Source: Lytechinus variegatus (taxonomy: Eukaryota; Echinodermata; Echinoidea; Temnopleuroida; Toxopneustidae). From it: a stretch of DNA of 64,000 nt. Below, piece by piece: positions 39,761 to 51,431 of the stretch. The DNA is taken from contig NC_054755.1 of NCBI RefSeq assembly GCF_018143015.1, forward strand, positions 11,882,124 to 11,946,123. The letters are read 5' to 3'. The notes under the pieces are model-generated. The model was given only the letters and a program-made list of their open reading frames with translations, made no database searches and was not told the DNA's origin. Within the stretch, counting starts at the first letter, position 1. Each line of letters begins with the position of its first letter. The position numbers and the translations under genes are program-made.

Positions 39761-40367
39761 TAAAAGACAAGTCTACCCCAACAAAAACTTGATTTGAATA
39801 AAAAGAGAAAAATTTAACAAGCATAACACCGAAAATTTCATCAAAATCGGATGTAAAATAAGAAAGTTATGACATTTCAGAATTTCGCTTCATTTCACAA
39901 AAACAGTTATATGAACGAGCCAGCTACATCCAAATGAGAGAGTTGATGATGTCATTCACTCACTATTTCTTTTGTTTTTTATTGTTTGAAATATGAAATA
40001 TTTTGATTTTCTCGTCATTGTCATGTGAAATGAAGTTTCATTCCTCCCTGAACGCGTGGAATTCCATTATTTTAAAATTTTGTGCTTCAGGCAAGGAGGT
40101 CCTAATCGTCAAATTCGTAAAAATTGAAATATTGTATAATTCAAACAAAAAACAAAAGAAATAGTGAGTGAGTGACATCATCAACTCTCTCATTTGGATG
40201 TAACTGGCTCGTTCATATAACTATTTTGTTGAAAATAAGCGAAACTTTGAAATGTCATAACTTTCTTATTTTACATCCAATTTTGATGAAATCTTCAGCA
40301 TTGTGCTTGTCTGATTTTTCTCTATTGATTCAAATCAACATTTTTCTGAGGTGGACTTGACCTTTAA
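39761..40367. mobile_element. MITE family A, full copy
   Basis: The left end AAGACAAGTCTACCCCAACA and the right end GAGGTGGACTTGACCTTTAA are inverted. Long internal arms (GAAAATTTCATCAAAATCGG on the left, mirrored by TTTTGATGAAATCTTCAGC on the right) make most of the ~600 bp a giant imperfect palindrome. Copies also at 7924, 49140, 56611 (split) and 62493. Confidence 0.8.
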
Positions 40368-40549
40368 TAGGTGATACAACATTGTGAAACCAGCAGTTGC
40401 GACTACACACGCTACTGGATGGGCTTGAACTACAAAGTATTACTGAAGCCCTCGAATCCCTGGATCCGCCAATGAAAAAAAAAGTGTTTGGTTGCCAATA
40501 TAGAGCTCAACATGTCTAAGAGGTGATTAATCACTAGGCAATCTTTTGG

Positions 40550-42219
40550 CTAGAACAAAGGCTGAAACGTCCTTTGATCGCGTTGCTTCCAGAAAGACAC
40601 GGGCGTGCTTGGATAACGTTCATACCACTTTGCAAGTTTCTCCAAGGCTTCGTAGTCAATTTCCACTTCCTCCTCATCGCTTTCCTCTTTTCTTTTGTTT
40701 GTTCCACTATAGTTTTCCCTGATGCTCAAATCATCTCTTATTGAGGTGGTGTCAACATATATGTCGGGCTCATACTCGAGGTTCCTCATGATCCCGTTGT
40801 CATTGTCGCCATCGTATTCATCATTAGTCCTATCTGTTGGTCTGTTATTGCCACCGATCACACAGGCACCGTCACCCTCACCCCTGCTATCAACATTCAT
40901 ACTAAAACTTTTCATCCTATCTTTCGATCGCCACTTGAAAAACCGCGGCGTGCGCGGGATCGATCGTTCGATACGCTCCAGCTCGCAGTAGATACACATC
41001 CCGTGCTCCCAGACTTTCGATATATCGCACAACCCTGACGGGTTCCCCTCCAGGGTTTTAGGGGTGCTGTCTGCCGGGCTCCACTCTTTATGCGGGAGTC
41101 TATAATCTATCGTTGTGTCTTGCGGTGTCTGGCGGGAGGTGTTCCCATACATGTTAGCAATGTTGATGTAATTTGTTTCCAAAGTTCCTCTGAGTGGGGG
41201 AAGTGTCGTTGGTTGTTTCTTTTGGCGGGGACTTGTTTTGCAAGGTTTCCGCAACCGTGGTGGGACACTTGATGGCCATTTAAGGTTTGCAGGGGGAGAG
41301 AGGGAATTTGATGATGATACCGAATACAAAGAGACCTTGGAGGGTGCCGTGGAGCGCGAGTTGTTCGATGATGGCTTGAATGCTGTAAACGTGGATAAGA
41401 TAATGCAGAGATTCAAACAGTTATATGATATCTTCTTATTGCATTCTTTTGAAAGGGAAATTAAATAAATCAGCAAGGAGTGATAGTCATGAGACTTAAA
41501 GTTTAGTACATTGAGATTCCATGTTATAGAACAACTGTTTTACTTATTTTCACTCGAGACAATATTTTGTGACATGCATCATAATGATTGTTGAATGGAA
41601 AAGAGAGAGAGAGTAAATAAATCTTTAATCCTTGAAGTCCGCCATTGCTAACTTGTAATTCCATATGTTCAAAGTTCTTATATGCCTTGTTAAAGTGCCT
41701 TGCACCATATTGCACGTACCATTCTTGTTCTCTTTCTTATTGGAATTATCGTTTGGCCTAAATAAATAACATGATAAATTATCTTTCTTGGTACTTTCCT
41801 GTAATGAGTACATGTACTTTACATTCGCTCTATTTTTTAGTAAACCTATATCATTATCGATTGCCTACTTTTTCAATGCTCTTATTATATTATGATGTTA
41901 TATCCCATTTGGGTCTTGCTTTCAATAAAATCCCTTAAAAAAAAAGAATATAACAATATCAACCTGCTGGTGTCTTGGAGACCGTCAGTGAATTGATCTT
42001 CGACTTTCCCGGTCCACCCGTCAGCTGCTCCCGACGGTACTTCTCCAGATCGTTCTCCCGCTGCTTCAGAACATTTATCCGCATCACTTCGGCATCCTTC
42101 ATGCACTTCTGTCTTCGACTGTGTGCCCGGGTGTATAGGTTCACCCACTCCCCGCTCGGCCTCGATACCGGTGAAGAGTCCGCGGGAAAAGAGGCCGATA
42201 GCTGCTTGAAGTTCGTCAT
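40550..42219 (-). CDS. Unrecognised two-exon gene, 362-residue hydrophilic protein
   Basis: I do not recognise the family. Exon 1 is 42219-41964 and exon 2 is 41382-40550 on the minus strand. The donor CAG/GTTGAT and the acceptor GTTTACAG/CA join in frame (SKTPA/AFKPS), which removes the stop met in each piece and closes at TAA 40550-40552. The first 85 residues are charged and helix-prone (RRQKCMKDAEVMRINVLKQR, NDLEKYRREQL). The middle is rich in Ser, Pro and Lys. A patch with WEHGMCIYCELERIERSIPR holds a CxxC pair, which alone is too little for a zinc site. The C-terminus is acidic (ESDEEEVEIDYEALEKLAKW) and ends in an aromatic tail (YERYPSTPVSFWKQ). There is no signal peptide or membrane segment. 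Base composition and codon use look host-like. Nuclear or cytoskeletal roles are possible but unproven. Confidence 0.7.
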
Positions 42220-45200
42220 GCTGTTTTAAACCCAGCAGGCATTGATGCTTTCGGGATTAGCTTGTTTGAATCGAGAGGATGCTCTCAACTTCTGCATGTT
42301 CATCTTGATTTCTGTAAGAAGAAATGTGGTTTGTTTGTTCATACAACTTGACATTAGCAACAATCTCAAAATTTGCGTGCCGCTATTTCATGTACCTACC
42401 TTTTGTATATTTTCTTCTTACAATTTATCACAAGGCATATTAGCAACAATCTAAAAAATGTGCCTGCCGCCATTTCATCTGAACCTTTTTACTTTGTTTT
42501 GCTTGAATATTTCAACTAAATGTAATCAAGATAATATCAGTCAATTTTAAAGCTTGAAATAATCACGTTACAACAAAATTTAATGTGCAATTAAGATGCA
42601 GTTCACGATAACAACAAAGATCTTTTTCAGGAAAAGGAACTATAAACCGATGATCATCGATGTTTTTGTCATAATATAATCACAATAATATAAAATGAAT
42701 AACACAAAGTTGTCAAAGGCAGACCTTCCTCGTATTGTGTAATTAGTGTTGATATTGTGTTATTCTAAGTAATTCGTTATGTTGTTCAATTTTATTTCTG
42801 TAAAGTGTATTGAGGGTCCTTGCATGCAGGTCTTAAAAGCGCTATATAAGAACTTTATTATTAGTTGCACTGTTTAATTTGGCTTCCATTACCTTACCAC
42901 AAGTGAGTGAACTGAAAATGGTTTGAAGAAATATAAAAAAAAAATTGACGGGCCGTATTTGAATTTAAAAGAACACTTTAGTTACTTCTATAAGATTAAA
43001 ACCTAGTAGTAAAGGAAAAAGAAATAAGACGAAACGAAACAGAAGATTAGCAAAAATAGACGTCTGGGCTGTCTTACTTCTTGTATTCTCCATCCTTTTT
43101 TCTTGTTTTCTTATTGCATTTTATCTTGGGTAATCATTACGTTCAGGCAAAGAACAATTCTTGATTGGGTAATCGTTCAATAGAAACACATTTTATTCAA
43201 AACCCCGACTTAACGTTTAAACAGCCTCATCTCTCCAATTAGACATAAGCGCTAAAAATAGAATAGTTAACACAAAAAAATAAATTACCCAAATTCATTA
43301 CGGCGTAACTTTTTATTTGAAAATGAAGGTTTTGAGTAAAAGTTATGGCCAGATGATTCTTACATAATAACCACTGGATAAAAGTTATATTGATCCGGTG
43401 TGTCACTAAGTTTGTTGATAATATTTTGTGTTCATAATGTCAAATATTACTACGGTACAATAATTTTTTGTATATATAACAATAATCAGATTGTTAATCA
43501 TGTACGATATTGTAATGCCGATATTTATCTGATAATGATCATGAGAAATACTACCGAACAAAATGAAACTTTGAACTTGAATCTATATAGTATTAATCAT
43601 ATAATTTATTTTTAAAATTTTATACTTACATGGTCAATCATGATAATGTCCACCAGCCCACAATAGTGCGAGATGAAACTTCATCATCAGATGAAATAAA
43701 AATTCTCCGATTTCAAATTCGATGTAGATAATTGATTAAACATATATCACCAAAACTCTATTCTTCCGTCTCATGAAATACCCAGATGAAACAGTCCCCG
43801 GATGATGGGAACATCAAATATTCTGTTTACAGCTTCAATTAGAGATTCTCTCTCACACAATTAACGTTTAAAACATGATTGCGGCACTGATATACATTCA
43901 TATAAAGAGCAGACGTCATTAAATAACGATCCCTATATCGATAGATCGTTGCGGTCAATAATTTTCGCAGGTAGGAGTCGCGCCAAAAAAATCTCTTGCA
44001 GGTGACGGAGACAATGACCGGTAGAATGCGGCCGGCCTTGCATCGATCAGATCACTTACAGCGTTGGCAGAAACTATGGTGGAATATTTTGATATAACTC
44101 TTCGATCAATATTTGATAATGTCTCATCGCACCGCAAATCGAGCTTATTACAGTCGTGAACCTTATACTCCCAAACTAATGGCCTTGTCAATCCGCATGT
44201 AGCTACGCGACAGCGCGGACTAAATACTTCGTTTTATTTACCTTCCAAGTCACACTTAAAACTGGCTCCTTGTAAACTCCGACAGGCATAGAAAATGAAA
44301 AATATATTGTTCTACATAATTTGATCGAAAAATCTATCCACAATTTTATATTCTTATTTCATGTATTATGAATCGTATTAAGACATAAAACAATTTTAAG
44401 AACAACAATATAGAGGGGCATATAATTTTCATTTCAATCCGGGATAAAGACATATTTTCGTGTTCTTAATTGAGTAATCTTAATTGATTTAAGTTTATTT
44501 TCTGGTCAGGTGTCAATCTTGAATCTTTTGGATGCTTATAAGTTTTTTGTTTTTTTTTGTTTGTCAATATGCACTCCCTATTTAAATTTCCATGCAGTGT
44601 ATTCGATGATGCAATTAGCAAACTTGTATAAGCGGCGCTGTAGAAAGACCAAGATTTGCTTATTGTATGGGGCACCCGTTATGAGAGTGTGAGAAAAGGA
44701 AGAGGAGTGAAAGAGGATAATTTGTAAGGAAAATAAATATGTGTTATAGGGCATTATCAGTTATCATTCCCGCCCATACTGTGTTTCGCTTCTCGATCAG
44801 TTCCTCTCAGGTGTGACTGAACCCTTTCCATTCATTTGGCCGGGGAGTCATGATTTGGTGATTTGGCCCACACGGATTTTACCACAATATAACGTTCAAG
44901 GATTTGAAGACAGATTTCATTCCAAAGATCATACACTATTGATTGGATTTGTTTCTTAAAGGCGCCCCTCTGAAAGCAACAGGGGCAGCTAGGGGACAAC
45001 CAACCATTTAATTTTGGGGAGAACAGAAGAAACGGGTATCAAAATGAAAGGTTCATAGGCTGTATAGTCTGTGTAACTCTATAATACCGATAGAATTCAA
45101 CTGAGAAAACAATATGACATCATCTTTGAGTCGTCCCCACCACCCCCCCCCATCAAAATATCCTGGCGTCACCCTTTTAACATGTTTAAAGTGCATCATA

Positions 45201-45776
45201 ATGCCCACCCTCCTGACCATGCAGCTCACTCGCTTTGCTTCCTTGCTTGAACGCTTATCTTGAAAATTTATTATAATAATATTGTCCCCCTCCACGTGCA
45301 GGAGAAACACTCCGTCTACGCCTTCATGGACTTGTGGTCACTGAGTTTTGTGATCGTTTCCGGCTATAGTATTTCTAGAGCCGCAGAATTTCTAATGAAG
45401 CTCCAAAAAAATCTAACGGAGCTCCAAAATCAATAATTGATGTTGATTGAATCATCATTTTGTTTGAATGTGTGTGAATTTGTGTATCCATGATAAACAG
45501 GTCAGATATTGATCAATCATTTACTTTTGTGTGATGTAGACAAATGAACCGAGATTTGATTTAACAAAAAATAATTCTCATCAGCGAGCCGTGTATTAGC
45601 AGATTTTAAGATTATTAAGCGGGTTTAACAATCGCTCACCAATATTTTCATAAGAGAGTCGCAAATAGTAAAACACCCTTTTCAAACATGAAGAATATTT
45701 TGATTTAAAAAGTCATTCAGTGGATGTTGAAATCAATCATTGTGAATGTGGTCACCGGTCAGTAGGCCTTATAATA
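42220..45776. other. Gene-free interval
   Basis: No exon recognised. The 5' UTR of the unknown minus-strand gene probably lies just right of 42219. A SINE tail sits at 42790-42866. A segment at 45095-45120 repeats the ATTCAACTGAGAAAACAATA motif seen at 14900 and 15757. Confidence 0.4.
42790..42866 (+). repeat. SINE 3' tail
   Basis: GTAAAGTGTATTGAGGGTCC and AAAAGCGCTATATAAGAAC, followed by TTTATTATTA, form the typical end of a tRNA-derived SINE. Confidence 0.55.
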
Positions 45777-45920
45777 TAATTTTTGTAGGACGATGTTAAT
45801 TATACGTAATTCTCACATAAAATGAATAGCGATAATGACGACGCACATATTATGTGCGTCGTCATTATCGCTATTCATTTTATGGAATTACGTATAATTA
45901 ACCTCGTTCTACAAAAATTA
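45777..45920. repeat. Near-perfect 144-bp palindrome
   Basis: Two arms of about 71 bp meet at 45849-45850 with essentially no loop. The inner 50 bp pair without a break (CGTCGTCATTATCGC with GCGATAATGACGACG). Outward there are two small mismatched bubbles, then GTTAATTATACGTAATT pairs again, as does TAATTTTTGTAG. It has no coding content. High arm identity suggests a recent origin or ongoing correction between the arms. Confidence 0.85.
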
Positions 45921-46720
45921 ATGAAGTATTTAGGCCTATATTGATCTTGTTAAATAAAATGTATCCATATGCTACATTCGTATATCGAATGTGGCATCAA
46001 AAATAGTCAAATATGCCTTAAGCTATGTGAAAACCAACTGACCCAATTCACTGAGTCAATTTGACCACGTTTTTTAAGAGTTTGGCTGTATTCAGGGCGG
46101 TGCCCGTGTTATTTTAAATTTTAAAGTTAAGGGGTGGGGTCATATTATTTTTCCGCAGTATATCAATATCGGATACAATTACACACTGCATGCCCTTATG
46201 TCTCTTTTCACGTATTTATACTCTTCTTCTCCTTTTCTTCACTTTCTCCCTCTTTTCCTTATCCTCTAGCCCCCCCCCCCCCTTCCTTCACTACCTGAAA
46301 TATCAAGGGCTGAATTGCTTACAAATACCCCCTCTGTCATTACCGCGCTTTAATTTATAAAAATACTGCAGAACTATATCACTGACACAACGTGGCACTT
46401 CAAAATGTCTTTAAATAAAAATAGACTTGCATGAGATGATAATGGAACTAGACTTGAGATCATCAAGCAATTCCCTCCATGATGATCAAAGTCTAATACT
46501 CGCATATTTATTTCATTCTGTATATGTTTAAAACCATTATTTGTTTTTGGCTTGATTCTTATCAACTCAAAGCGCTTCTTACATAACATTGTGCGTATAT
46601 TTATGATTACAAAATTCATTGTAATCTGTTTTCAAACCGCTGTCGGGAACCACTGGCTTTATTCATTACCTGAAAAAATGTAGGGGCGATGTCTTCACCT
46701 ATACCCCCTCGCACCGCCAA

Positions 46721-46898
46721 GGGCGGAAATCTCTCCCCAAAGGTAGGGGGCAAGGGGCTGGATAATTTGTAAAGCAAAAAAAAAGGGTTATCACCCCAAA
46801 TGTAAGGTCATTCCCACCCCCCCCCCCAAAAAAAAAAAAGAATGACCGAAAATAGAAGGGGGACATTTGATTTTGTGTCCCCCTGGGATTTCCGCCCA
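46721..46898. mobile_element. MITE family G, second copy
   Basis: GGGCGGAAATCTCTCCCCAA at the left and GGGATTTCCGCCC at the right are inverted ends, and GGGGGACATTTGATTTTGTG is shared with the copy at 14206. Confidence 0.65.
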
Positions 46899-48749
46899 TG
46901 CGCACCGCCCTTGTATATAGAAGGGCACACTTTTTTTCTTCTTTGTTTACTATACAGCAACATGCTTGTAGCCGGATACACTCTTGAAAATGAAGATCTT
47001 AAAAGTTAACATAGCAACGGCATGTCCGAATATTTTAGTGGTTCAGTAATTGTTGTCATGGTTACCATACCACAAGGGGATATCTCCGGCATTTACCATG
47101 AAGATGATTATTTTTTTATAGCAGTATTTTTCTTTCAGTGATTGATAAAAAGTGGAGATGGATATTACTCACCTTACTATATTCATGCAATATACATCAG
47201 TATGTTGATTTATTGTTGATTTGTTGGTTTGTCTTATTTTTCAAGCATTTTTTTGCTTACTATGCCAATCCATCTTCTGCTATTAATTTTATGCTAAATG
47301 ATTTATACCTGATTTATTGTCAATATAATTATGTTTGTTATATCTATGTTATATTGTATTGTTATGTAGAAGAAAAATAAATTCAAATAAAAAAAATCAA
47401 ATTGTGACCACATATTGCTATTGGCAAATTAATTGACAAGAAAAGACTGCTAAGAATATACCTATTGTCATTATATTCAAACACTAAAGCACATGAAGTG
47501 GGGCTTACTTATTTTGAATGCACAAAGAGCAAGAGGACAAAATTCAAGAGATTTTCCCCATCGGTAAAACATGGTTGAATATTGAGGACATAGAGTTAAC
47601 TGGAGTGGCTTTGTCAACACTATTTTTTTTTTCGATTTTAATCCTGGAGCGGATTATATTGGCCTTTACAGAAAACATGACAGGATGATAAACACTCGAA
47701 CCAGATGGAAGGAGCTATCTGTTTGATCCTCCATTTGTTTTGAAATGAGCGTGATTTTGGGACAGTGTCACGGTTGCTTAAAATACTATTATGGTAACTT
47801 TACCATCCAATACCATGGTAACAATACTCAACAGCCAATCAGAATCAAGGATTCCGTGAAGGATATACCACATAATAAATATATGCCACGGGGCCCAGGT
47901 ATATATATCATGTATATAGGCAGGAAAGATGAAGAGGGGTATTTGGACACACACGAACAGAAAACGTATAAGAAGTATACTGTTTTTTTTCATGGTTGAG
48001 ACACTGTTGGGGCGTATCCAAATTCTCCCCGACCAGCTGATCGGCTGCTAAGGAAGCTAAAATGTTGAGATCTTTGGGGTACATTATTTTCACTTACAAG
48101 CCTAAATGTATTTAATTAAATAATGCGTAAATATTTCATATTCATGCGAAAACGTGAATTGTTTTTGTTTACATTTTATTATCATGAGCACTTTATACAT
48201 AAACACTCATTGATAATGCACAGTGACCTAAAAAAAGTCTTATGCAAGTAAACATGAACAGCTTATAGTACCAGCGTGAAGCGCGAGTATATTTTATTTT
48301 ATACCGATTTAATAAAAAGGGACTATTTTAAGCATATTTAGAAGAAAAAGAAGTCTTGATGTGATATCTGGCAATGAATAATTCGTGCACAGTTATCATG
48401 TCCATGTATGTAACATGGGAGGGCGCTGTTGAAAAACTGCACTCTGCCAACCGTGTGCTTTCATTTTCTGAGTCACCCACAGCTTCATTTTATGTTATGA
48501 ATTTTTCATTTTTATCATTCATTTTTCATTTTTTGCTTGGCAGATCTATCCTCTATATCTGGGGGCTCAAGAAATCCTAGTGTAGATCAATAATATAGGC
48601 TCAGAATGCTAATATACGTCTCTCCATGGGGGGGGGGGGGCATTCGGATTTGGAAAGGGTAGGGTCTTTGGGTAGGGTGCATGCGTAGCGCCCCCCCCCC
48701 CATTTTTGAACCATTGACCCTACCCTTGAATTGAAGTTGTAAGTTGAAA
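46899..48749. other. Gene-free interval with partial MITE family C copy
   Basis: No exon. At 47760-47850 AAATACTATTATGGTAAC, CCATGGTAACAATACTCA and GCCAATCAGAATCAAGGATT match family C at 63487. A 12-base poly-G run is at about 48629 and a poly-C run near 48691. Confidence 0.45.
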
Positions 48750-49125
48750 AAAACAGAAAAAAAATCATTAATAATTGTTGGTAAAGGTTTGAGGAAAGTT
48801 TTTAATCTGTGTCGTTATATACGAGCAGCTGCCCCTGGCCATCATGTCGGCTCCCTAATATAATCCTTTTTTTAATGGTTCATGATGACGACGACCAATT
48901 TTTTTGTTTATTTCAGGAGCCGGCGTGAAAAACTGAATGTCACCATTTTCAATTTTCTGCGAAGAAAACTACATTTTTTTAATACCTTACAAACAAGGGG
49001 AAGCTGCTCGCATATGACGTCATAATTTTTTTTTTTTTAATAAATCTTTGATGATACCTTCTATTTTTTTCTTTCATTTTTTTACATTAAACTTTTCATC
49101 TGGGTGAACTTGTTTTTTTAAGACC
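48750..49125. mobile_element. Diverged MITE family B copy
   Basis: GGTAAAGGTTTGAGGAAAG, ACGAGCAGCTGCCCC, CGCATATGACGTCATAA and a right end CATCTGGGTGAACTTG keep the order of the full copy at 5489-5992, but the left terminus is gone. Confidence 0.5.
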
Positions 49126-49139
49126 TAGATATGGCCCTC

Positions 49140-49744
49140 TTTAAAGGACAAGTCCACCCCAACAAAAACTTGATTTGAATAAAAAAAAAATCAACAAGCA
49201 TAACACTGAAAATTTCTTCAAAATCGGATGTAAAATAAGAAAGTTATGGCATTTTAAAGTTTCGCTTATTTTCAACAAAATAGTTATATGAATGAGCCAG
49301 TTACATCCAAATGAGAGAGTTGATGACATCACTCACTATTTCTTTTGTATTTTCTTATATGAAATATGAAATATTTTTATTTTCTCGTCATTGTCATGTG
49401 AAATGAAGTTTCATTCCTCCCTGAACACGTGGAATTCCATTATTTGAACATTTTGTGCTTCAGGCAAGGAGGTCCTAATCGTGAAATTCGTAAAAATTGA
49501 AATATTGTATAATTCAAACAATAAAAAACAAAAGAAATAGTGAGTGAGTGACATCATCGACTCTCTCATTTGGATGTAACTGGCTCGTTCATATAACTAT
49601 TTTGTTAAAAATAAGCGAAACTTCGAAATGTCATAACTTTCTTATTTTACATCGGATTTTGATGAAATTTTCAGCATTGTGCTTGTCTGATTTTTCTCTA
49701 TTGATTCAAATCAACATTTTTCTGAGGTAGACTTGACCTTTAAA
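49140..49744. mobile_element. MITE family A, full copy
   Basis: Inverted ends TTTAAAGGACAAGTCCACCC and GAGGTAGACTTGACCTTTAA. It is highly similar along its length to 39761-40367, including TCATTCCTCCCTGAACACGTGG-type and GTGCTTCAGGCAAGGAGG segments, suggesting both copies are fairly young. Confidence 0.8.
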
Positions 49745-51269
49745 TGGGGATGCTTGACATGATCGAGAACTGATGCATGAAATGAGGGATTAGGAATGGG
49801 GGCGAACTGGTTGAAAAAAGGGGGTGAAAATGGTAAGCTTGAGAACTGCTGGTAATAGGCGTAAAAGGGACCCCACATAAATTATGTCATTATTAGGGCA
49901 ATGATCTCTGAACTTAATTTCCTTGCCAACATCTTTTAAGCAACCTGATCATCTGCCTGTTGTTGTTTTTGTTGTGGTTCTTGTTTTGCTTCATCACAAC
50001 AATGAATACCCCCTCCTGATCAGTACAATATTTTCTCAATTTTCATCATGGTAAAATGTGTGAATGTATTGATTATATATTTTCGGCATAGCCAAATAGG
50101 TTATTCTAGTTTGTGTTATTATCATAATAGGCCTATATAACACATGCCCTAGCTGGCCTTTATATTAGTCTACTGATATGAGGCGATTTTGAACGGAGTA
50201 GACAGGGAGGGGGGCTGTTTTTTTTTTATAGATCAAATTGCTAAGCATGCGGTGGGGGCAGTTTGCATCAACGCGTGGTAAATTATTTTAACAGTCTAAT
50301 TCACAGTGATGACTTCCACAGTAACATTTCCCCTTGCACGTTTTATGTGCGGGATTTATGAAAATGTGGGGGCGCGGGGCTGATCGACCCCGGCCGCATA
50401 CACTGAAGTCCTCTCGCTCCCCCCCCCCCGTCTGCTGTAGTCTGTAGGCACAGACCGCGTAAGGTTGGTCTTTTGTGGTCTATTCACAAACAGGACTGCT
50501 CACAAATACTATGAGTCATTAAATACTATCACAAATAAAATCGCTTTTTCGATTACAGGGCCTTTTTTTACACGAGTCATTAACAGGACATTTTACACAG
50601 ATCACTTTCTTTGAGTGAAGGGTTTGCTCATAAATATCATCACCTGAGGCCGGCTAGCTGGGAAGAAGACTATTAATCAGTATATTGCGGAAAATCGTCC
50701 CACGTGCGAAGTTGTTTACTAAACTTGTAAGTGAAATTTTCTGATGTAATTAGGGTACCGTAAGTTTTTATAGTGAAGTCCAAATTTACTGAAGATGTGA
50801 TATTGTCCTGAGTAGCTGTGTTTAGAAATTAGTGGAAAATGAGGCGTTTGTCCGGCTCCGGCTTCGAAATGAGGTCGAGGGCCATGCTCATGTCGCGGGA
50901 GCCGTGCCGCCGGGCACCGTCGGCGTCGGTCGGAGAAAACTGCAGCGGCTTGAACTTCAAGTTGAAGGAACCCTGTCTGGCCTGACTGGCTGGAGCTGTG
51001 CTGAGCTGCGACACTGCACTCTGCGGCCATTCCGTGCTTTAGGAAACTGGACACTTATTTGAACCGGGATCTACCTTACCATGATATTCTAAGGAAATCC
51101 TCGCTTCAACAATTTTCAAAAGATCTGATGCGAAACCTTTTGTTCCCGATGCGAAACTCTCCACACAGAGCAGTCGCTTCTGGTTCCTTGCTCCTCACAC
51201 AATATTCTATTGAACGACTTTTACAGCGAGGGACGGTTTTTCAATCGACACCAAAATATAAATTAAAAT
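49745..51269. other. Interval with one GC-rich patch, no confirmed gene
   Basis: 50830-51015 is GC-rich, and on the minus strand a 61-codon frame includes PTDADGARRHGSRDMSMALD and SKPEPDKRLIFH before a stop. Codon choice looks like real coding sequence and an acceptor-like CCAGACAG lies just upstream on that strand. It could be a terminal exon or a gene fragment. The flank GGAAACTGGACAC(T/C)TATTT at 51041 recurs at 55183, on the far side of the satellite array. Confidence 0.3.
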
Positions 51270-51431
51270 CATTATTTGACAAGGTTTAACAAGCTTTTAT
51301 CTAGTCGTAAAATAGGACACCAAAATCAAAAGTAAAATCGGCATGCCGTAAAATCATTAGTTAACAAGGTTTAGCAAGCCTTAATTTACTCGTGAAATTG
51401 GACACCAGTCTGTAGAAACGCACTGAGAAAC

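Noticed and set aside
40722-41468. Plus-strand frames opposite the unknown gene
   Set aside because: They are shadows of exon 2 of the minus-strand gene, which has proper splice sites and a closed frame.
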